Source: Parachlorella kessleri
Taxonomy: Eukaryota > Chlorophyta > Trebouxiophyceae > Chlorellales > Chlorellaceae
Assembly (NCBI GenBank): GCA_001598975.1
Contig: BBXU01002267.1
Span: forward strand, 1-36,758
Direction: 5' to 3'
DNA length: 36,758 nt
The translations under genes were made by a program, and so were the position numbers. The notes under the pieces were generated by a model. It had not been told where the DNA came from, searched no databases, and saw only the letters and a program-made list of their open reading frames with translations. Within the stretch, counting starts at the first letter, position 1; each line of letters opens with the position of its first letter. Below, one piece after another: positions 30,394 through 36,758 of this stretch.

Positions 30394-32095
30394 ATGATGC
30401 TTGCCCGCACCCTCGTTGTTGCGCCCCAGGCGCCTGCTGTCCGTCGGCCAGGCCAGGCAAAGAGCAGGGTGGCACGCCGCGGTGTTGTTACCTTTGCCGA
30501 GTCTGAGAAGGTGAGGGTGCCTCGGTAATCCTGCATTACCCACACACTTATGTGACCTGTTGCCGGATCCACTCCGATCACTCGGCGCTCGAGCCGCCAG
30601 CAGAGGCCACTGACGACCAGTTGGGGTGCACTGCTGCAGCAAGACAAGAACCTCCTAGAGAAGGCACAGGACTTCATCTTTGAGGGTGCGTCAGAACCCG
30701 CTGAGAGGGCACCAGGTGACTTTGACAAGACAAAGCGCAGCGCCCGGGATGACGACCCCGTGGACTACAGGTGTGTATTACTGAGTTGCTGGTTATGGGG
30801 GGATTTGCAGTCACTAGCCGGTGCGGGTAGTGGTTCGGGCAGTGGGCTTTTATGAGTTGAGAGTGCCAGGTGTCTTCAGTTGGCTGATGTCTGCGGCTGT
30901 TCAGTTGGCTGCAGTACCCTGGGTACGACAGAAGCTGCCAATGCTTGCAGACCTGGTATGTGATTTGCGCTATGCACACAGGGCCCTGGGAGCACTATTT
31001 TGCCAAGAAACTGCGGGGTACATTGCTGGATGGCCCATGCACACATATGGGGGGCCCCTTAGTGGCGCGAGCGGTCAGGTCTACAGCCTATTTGTTCCCT
31101 CCTGATCATGCTATCCCTGACCTGAACCTCTGCAGGAAGACTGAGAACCGTACCATCGACCAGGCTGAGACTTACGCAACGGGCATTAAGGAGGTGTGTT
31201 GGAATAGGCAATGCTAGGTCCCTTCTGCATCCGCGAACATGAGGTTGCGCGTTCTGCTTGTCAGCAGCACCGTGTCGTCCTTCATATCTCTGCACCAAGT
31301 GACTCGTCTACATTCAAAGTCTTGATCGGAAGAAGAAGTTTCGATTCAGACTACTCCAGGCCTGTGTATGGCGTGTAGGCTTTTGAGCCTACAGAAGCCG
31401 ACCTATATGAAAGGCAATGCTTCGCTTTCCCTTAGCAAGACTGGCTCGGTCTGACTCAGTCGGGTGGCTGGCGGGGATGCTACCAAGCTTGGGGCGATAT
31501 TCATCACCACCGCGCCGAGGGAATGTGTAGGGCTTCGCTTGACATGAACGCTGCCCAAGCCATGCTCCACGGGTGTACTGCAGGATGCGTATGAGACCAT
31601 CAAGGAGCGCAACGTGAAGAACTTTGGCCAGAACGACAATGATGAGTACGAGGGCGGGCGGGCACCCGTGTGGGAGCCAGCTGATGCTGCTCGCGACATG
31701 AATGAGGGCAATATGTCTGAGGTTGCGGAGATCAACAAGGGAGACGACAAGGTGGGTGGGCGGCCTTGCTGGGACCAGTGGGCAGGAGTGGGTGGGAGCA
31801 GCACGGCCAGGCCTTGTGTGTGCTGCATGGCCTTTGAGTGCAAGGTGCTGCCGGGGATTGCTGTGAAGGCCAGGGAGCACAAGTGGAATTGAAAAGGTGT
31901 GGGCACTGACAGCTGTGTGCCGCATTACATGTAGGCTGCTCCTTGTAGTGATCTTGCATTTCCCAAGTGTTTGCACATGCGGGCTGCGTTCGGACATGCC
32001 ATCAACACATCATGCAAGTCAACTCTGCTCTTGTCTGTGCGCAGGGCAACATGACAGGCCCCGCAGACAAGGACTTGAGGCAGGAGAAGAAGTGA
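30394..32095 (+). CDS. Hydrophilic protein with plastid-type transit peptide, unknown family
   Basis: Five exons (30394-30510, 30640-30770, 31136-31193, 31584-31751, 32045-32095) join in phase to give about 174 aa. The N-terminal 34 residues (MMLARTLVVAPQAPAVRR, then basic, acid-free sequence ending RRGVVTFAE) look like a chloroplast transit peptide with a likely cut near VARRGVVTF. The mature part is strongly charged, low in hydrophobic residues and without membrane segments. It includes NLLEKAQDFIFEGA, DAYETIKERNVKNFGQ and RAPVWEPADAARDMNEGN, and ends in a lysine-rich tail (RQEKK). The composition resembles LEA-like or other intrinsically disordered stress proteins, but I do not recognise the family. 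The start is the first of two adjacent ATGs. Exon 3 was chosen by phase over an alternative acceptor near 30982 that gives unrelated, hydrophobic sequence. Confidence 0.75.
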
Positions 32096-33456
32096 GAGCT
32101 GCCCCAGGAGTTGTTGGTCTCGGCTGTAATTGCTTTTTTGTATGAAGGGCTATTGCTACCTATTCATTGCACGGTGACTTGCTGTTGGCGCTGCTCCTCT
32201 CCTTGCGACTTGGTATTTGTTCGCAATAGTTTGTAGGAGAGTCTTTTTCATTGACACATGGTAAAGTTTTGCCGAGAAGATTGTCGGTTTTGGAACGACT
32301 GTAGAGCCTGCATGTGCAGGTCTGTTCTGTGGATATGTAACCACTGTAACAGCGGGATTCGTGCCAAGGATAGTGGTGTCAAGATGTTGAATGGCATGCA
32401 GTATCCCAACTGAGTGTGTGCCTTTCCTTGTGCACCTGAAAACGACTTGGCATTGCTTGTCATAGCATGGCACAGGCTTGAAGCAAAGCCTCTATGCAGG
32501 TGGCTCAACCTTAAGTCCTAGCACATCCTACATTGCAGCTGGTGCAACAAGCCGACCTGGAAGGCAGACCTTCAATACTCTCTACTGTGTCAGGCACACC
32601 CTATACTTTTCCTTGGCCCACCTTGAGGGATGCACAGCAGCATGCTCAGCTCAGATGCCGGTACGCTGTTAGACTACACTATTGTCAGAATCAGGGCCAA
32701 ACCAAAGCCAAACTCTATACAACCATGTCAGTACAATTTGCCCCTACCTCCTCTTTGTTCACATTGCCGACCCACCTATACCAACTAGGATGGGATGCCT
32801 GCGCACGAAATGTAAAACGTGAATTGCAGACAACTACTGGCCACATAGCATTTGGCACTGTTTCTCATTAGTGACCACTCTCTGCTCACGATCAACCCTG
32901 CCTATGAGGGTGACCATGGCACACAAACGTCGCATAAAACGACATCCAGCCGCCCCAGTTTCTTTCCAATCGTTTCTTCACCACCTGCCACAGTCAACAA
33001 ACGCAGAGCACTAAACTCAGGTTTGTCATCCTTCATTCCAGAACGTGTCATAGGTGATTGCCTTCATTGCTGACCTATGATTGCGAGTCGCTAAGTGGTG
33101 CATCAACTTGGACTGGACAATTGTTCTGTATTATACACGCTCCTCAGGACATGCCCCTGCCGCCATATATGAGTTATGCAGGACTATAATTGGATTCAAG
33201 TCAGACGGACCCCAAAGGAACGTCTCTCTCCAACTGAGCTCTAGTAGATGCCTACCTCCAATGTGAGCCTCATACAGCAACCAGACCACCCTGGCACACC
33301 ACTCAATCCACAAAACTCGCAGAGGCTACTAGATTGCTCCTACCTGGCGCCTCCACACAACAGAGTTTGTGGTCCTGATACCCATTTCGAAGACCCCCAG
33401 GCATCTACCTGCGGACGCTCACTTGCTCCACTGCTACGGCAGAACGTGCAGTGCAG
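32096..33456. other. 1.4-kb stretch without a recognisable gene
   Basis: TGTAA pentamers on the plus strand at 32125-32129, 32336-32340 and 32345-32349 suit the 3' end of the upstream plastid-type gene. The rest, which is more AT-rich, shows only short frames without similarity. It may also hold the 3' UTR of the minus-strand gene at 33457, since the two genes converge. Confidence 0.45.
32336..32349 (+). terminator. Paired TGTAA polyadenylation signals for the plastid-type gene
   Basis: Two TGTAA copies nine bases apart lie about 240-255 nt after the stop at 32095. A third copy at 32125 is only 30 nt after the stop and is less likely to be the main one. Confidence 0.4.
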
Positions 33457-33930
33457 CTACGAGCCCTTGTTGCCCTTGGCCACATGCAGCCGCTTGTGAG
33501 CATCCCGGGTAAACATGGAGGCCAGGTCTTCTGTTGCTACGTTAGCCCGCCCTCGCAGCTGCGGGGGCAGCAGCACCCCTTGCGGAGGCTTCCCTCCAGC
33601 CACGCTGGCAGCCCCGCCGCTACGCGCCACCTTGGGCTGTGAGGCTAGCGGGTTGGGCAGCGACCCAAAGTGGCTGGTCGGCGTGCTGCGCTTCCCACCG
33701 GTTAGGGACTGCTGTGCATGCGCAGCAGGCAGCGCTGCGGCAGCAGGACCACCTGACAGTAGCTCTGCCGCACTGGGCAAGGCAGGGCCAGCTGGGTGTG
33801 CGGTGGCCATAGGGTCTCTATGCGCTGCTGGCTCCGAAGGAAACCCCTGCTGTTGAAGAGGTGTTTTGCCCTCCCTCTGCTGCTCGTGCTGCTCGTCATC
33901 AGAATCTTCATAATCCACCAGGCCCAACAT
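33457..33930 (-). CDS. Small intronless protein of unknown function
   Basis: A single open frame gives 157 aa from the ATG at 33930 (MLGLVDYEDSDDE). The open frame extends a few codons upstream but only with a TTG, so the internal ATG is preferred. The N-terminus is an acidic short motif (VDYEDSDDE) of the kind seen in nuclear proteins that are casein-kinase-2 targets. The middle is Pro/Ala/Gln-rich and looks disordered. The C-terminal 40 residues look more conserved, with LLPPQLRGRANVATEDLASM followed by a basic end. I do not recognise the family; the C-terminal motif recalls uncharacterised plant proteins, by impression only. It is the only intronless model in the window. It is divergent from the MGDG synthase gene. 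Confidence 0.62.
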   Translation of the reverse strand: MLGLVDYEDSDDEQHEQQREGKTPLQQQGFPSEPAAHRDPMATAHPAGPALPSAAELLSGGPAAAALPAAHAQQSLTGGKRSTPTSHFGSLPNPLASQPKVARSGGAASVAGGKPPQGVLLPPQLRGRANVATEDLASMFTRDAHKRLHVAKGNKGS

Positions 33931-34399
33931 GGCACGATGTCCAAGGTCGTCCAATGCTTAGGTGCTGTTATAAGCTAATCTTCAGCATAAGCTGCATGCA
34001 AGACACATTTGAAAAAAAAGTTGGTGTAGCCTGCAGGTTTGGAGGATACAGATCGAGTCCATCGCACCGCATCCTTGGTCCAATCAATAAGCGCGCACCT
34101 GGCTTGCTAATGCAGCATCTCGAGATAAGTACACCATTGTGATTGCCTTCTTACCACAACTGTGATGTGAATGGACGGCCCACCCTCCATGGTCGCATCA
34201 CGCGCAGCAGGGCGACGATATCCATTCCGTTCGAAAGCATAGACCCGACAGTGGATGCAGTGTCCTTTCCATTTGCACAGGTCGCTGCTGCGGCGCGTCG
34301 GGTGTCGAAGGGGAATGCGCCGTCATTGCTAAGGGACACCCGGCCTAACTTGGTTTTGGGCAGCAGGTATACCAACAGTATATCCGTGTGCCACACTTG
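33931..34399. promoter_or_regulatory. Divergent region upstream of the MGDG synthase gene
   Basis: This 469-bp gap lies between divergent start codons. An 85-codon plus-strand frame at 34143-34400 and an opposite frame show no similarity, so I treat them as non-coding. No named promoter motif was seen. Confidence 0.35.
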
Positions 34400-36758
34400 A
34401 TGGTGGGCAGGGAACCTAACGGGGGTTTAGCACTACCCCCAGCGCCCCTAGCTTCCGTGACTGCACAGCTGGCTCTGGGCAGCAGGCAAGCACTGGTACC
34501 CAGCACCTTGCAGCTTGGCTTTCCAGATGTGCAGCCAGGCAGTCTGCGGCAACAGCCTGCAGTGTGCAGCAGCTCCGGGCAGCCACCAAGCGGCAAGAGT
34601 AACAGCAGCTGCAGGGACGCCAGCAAATCGCATGGCGGCGGTGGCAGGGCGAGCTTCAACTTTGGCCGGAGAGCATTCGGACTCAGTATAGGAGCAGGGG
34701 CTGGGGCAGGCGCCTTCCTGGTGCGGATACTTGTGGATACTCTGTTGAAAGCACCACTTCTTGAACACTATGTGTCTGAGTGCCCCACTTTGGTATGCAA
34801 CAATACCACAATGCGGAGCCTTGATATTAAGAGTTACTCACTCCCAACACCGTAACCACTCCCTCGTGCAGCTCAGCAAGCCTTGAGAATATGTTTAGTT
34901 GCGCTGCAGTTTGGTGGCGGCGGCATAGCACGTGCTGCCCCGCTGTGGCCCCTGGCATGCGTGTCCAAGGGCAGCGGCATGAAGGAGGGCCGGCGGCCGC
35001 GCATACTGATACTCATGTCAGACACTGGGGGCGGGCACAGGGCCAGCGCGGAGGCCCTGAAAGCCGGGTTTGAGGAGCAGTTTGGGGATAAGTTTGAGGT
35101 GGGTGGGTGATGATGGTTGTGCATGAGGGATATGTGTTCTATATGTGGGTAATGCCAGTGATGTTCCTTTACGCTGTTTACGGGGCATCCAGGGTGGGAC
35201 TGTTAGGTTTGGACCTGCAATACCTGGACTGCTGGGAAGGCTTTCCAGTGCAGCTGCCGCAGCTGCTGCTGCCAACACCTAGAAATGTAATTTCCTTGTG
35301 TCTACAAGGAAACGCTTGAGCTGGTCACAGGGAAGGCTCGCTGTCCATACCCGGCATGCAGATAGACGTGTGCGACATCTGGACACATTACACGCCCTGG
35401 CCCTGCAACCAGCTGCCCAAGACGTACTCCTTTATGGTCAAGTACTCGGTGCTTTGGCGGCTCAAGTAAGTGGGCCAGCGGCTGTGCATGTCTCATAGGA
35501 AGCGCACCTGCCAGCTCACCGAGCTGCCTCTCTCTTGTTTTGTTCTTCTGTTTGCCAACCCAAAGTATTTGGATTCAACGCTGCTGCTCTGGAGCTGTAT
35601 CAGCACCAATGTTGCACCCCAAGTCGGCCTGGCCTAGCATGCATCCTTGTAGCTCAGGATAGGGCGCTGTTGAACAGCGTCACAGACAAATTGGGGCACC
35701 CAGCTTCACTATTTGGTTCTCAGCTGGCTGGCAGTCCTGAGCCTCGTTCATCCTCCTTTCCATGCATATGACTTGGTCATTGCAGTACGTGTCGGGATGG
35801 CCAATGCGGCCGCTGAGACTTGCCCAAAATCTGCTGACTGCCTGAACGATGCACAGTGCACCAGGCCACCTGCCTCTGCCTGCCTGCAGCTTCAACACCA
35901 CGCAGCCGCGGCTGGTGCACGTGCCCATTACCACGGCCGCCTCGGCGCTGATTGGGCGTGAGGTGTCGCGCTGCTACGAGCACTTTCAGCCGGACCTGGT
36001 GGTGTCGGTGCACCCCCTCATGCAGGTGGGTTAGTCACCCGGTAGACTAAGCTGTTAGTCACCCCCTACCAGCCTGTCCTGCTGCGCTTCCGCACACGCG
36101 AAGCGGCAGGACAGGTTGGGGGCGTATGTGGTCGGCCCTGTGGGTGATTTCCTACCCCTCACTAGAGACTTGGCGCCGGAACACTTGGCTTGCATGTCCG
36201 TGCCAGAATAAGGCATATACATCGTTGGTAGTCACTCTGCCGGAAGCCGAGGGCGACAGGACGACCCATGCCCGGAGCACCCTCGCCGGTGCCTCGCCCC
36301 CAGCCGAGCCCCCAGCAGCCAGCAGCACCACGAAGCACCCCAGGTGGCGTGCTTCTCAGCACAAGGGTAACCACTCCCACCCCCCCTCGCTGGCCGCAGC
36401 ATGTGCCGGTGCGCATCCTCAAGCAGCGCATCCGGCGGGGGCTCCAGAAGCCCACCAACTTTGCCACCGTGGTGACCGACCTCACGCGCTGCCACAACAC
36501 CTGGTTCCACCCCAAGGTGGACCGCTGCTATGTGGCCACGCCCATCCAGAAGCAGCAGGCCCTGCGCCTGAACATGAAGGTGGGCCAGTGGGTGGAAGCA
36601 AGAATCCCTGATGCTGCCCCAACAGCCGCTACTGGTACCTGACCATGCCCATCACAAAGCAGGGGATGTGAATGTGGGTCGCTGACTGGCATGGCGGGGT
36701 GGGTAGGGTTTTCTCTTTCTTTCCTTGGTGTGGGTGGGTGGGTGGGTGGGTGGGTGCA
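34400..36758 (+). CDS. MGD1: Monogalactosyldiacylglycerol (MGDG) synthase, 3' end outside window
   Basis: Exons: 34400 to either 34720 or 34792, then 34910-35098, 35362-35465, 35890-36025 and 36400-36579; the last ends at a donor in phase 0 and the gene runs off the right edge. The enzyme moves galactose from UDP-galactose to diacylglycerol at the plastid envelope, making the main thylakoid lipid. Family marks are clear: [19 protein letters not shown] (the glycosyltransferase-28-type N-terminal loop), [31 protein letters not shown], and [20 protein letters not shown]. The first exon holds a Ser/Gln/Gly-rich transit-like region and a Gly/Ala hydrophobic stretch ([17 protein letters not shown]) that may belong to the import signal. 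Two phase-0 donors (gtgcgg at 34721, gtatgc at 34793) are possible. The ATG at 34400 is the first in the frame. The C-terminal acceptor-substrate part, including the VYGLPVRP-like region, is outside the window. Confidence 0.88.
36727..36756. repeat. GGGT microsatellite at the window edge
   Basis: About seven tandem gggt units lie inside an intron of the MGDG synthase gene, ending two bases before the window ends. The strand with this G-rich repeat is the coding strand. Confidence 0.8.

Noticed and set aside
1..36758. Search by eye for tRNA, rRNA, transposon ends, long inverted repeats or CRISPR-like arrays
   Set aside because: No cloverleaf-forming segment with A and B boxes, no transposase or reverse transcriptase motif, and no regularly spaced repeats were found.

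Overview
The window reads as nuclear DNA of a chlorophyte green alga, probably in the Chlamydomonadales/Chlorophyceae. Genes are split by many short introns (about 80-330 nt) with GT-AG borders and a recurring tgcag acceptor. Coding sequence is GC-rich with CAG/GCA (poly-Gln, poly-Ala, poly-Ser) tracts. The chlorophyte polyadenylation pentamer TGTAA lies downstream of several genes, and one product is a plastid MGDG synthase. The genus cannot be fixed from the sequence alone. All gene models here were built by hand from reading frame, splice phase and family similarity, so starts and weak exons are less certain than the domain exons.

Left third (1-13.6 kb): the 5' part of an ABCA-type ABC transporter (-, running off the left edge) is divergent from a mitochondrial A-type Fe-S carrier, ISCA2 (+). 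Next is a large AP2-like/B3-like putative transcription regulator of about 1,347 aa (+), then an F-box/leucine-rich-repeat protein (+).

Middle (13.6-25.7 kb): after 1.9 kb without a recognisable gene come a coiled-coil protein (-), an RluA-family pseudouridine synthase with an N-terminal zinc finger (-), elongation factor SPT4 (+), a HIT-family hydrolase (-) and the histone N-terminal acetyltransferase NAA40/NatD (+). The pseudouridine synthase gene carries a 107-bp tandem duplication covering most of one exon and its splice acceptor. HIT and NAA40 are head to head with about 47 bp between their proposed start codons.

Right third (25.8-36.8 kb): a DEDDy 3'-5' exonuclease fused to a Mut7-C domain and zinc ribbon (EXD3/MUT-7/Nibbler-like, +), a hydrophilic protein with a plastid-type N-terminus and no recognised family (+), a small intronless protein of unknown function (-), and MGDG synthase (+, cut by the right edge).

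The genes do not form a pathway. They are an ordinary gene-dense eukaryotic neighbourhood with several unusual members. I saw no mobile element, CRISPR array, tRNA or rRNA that I could support.
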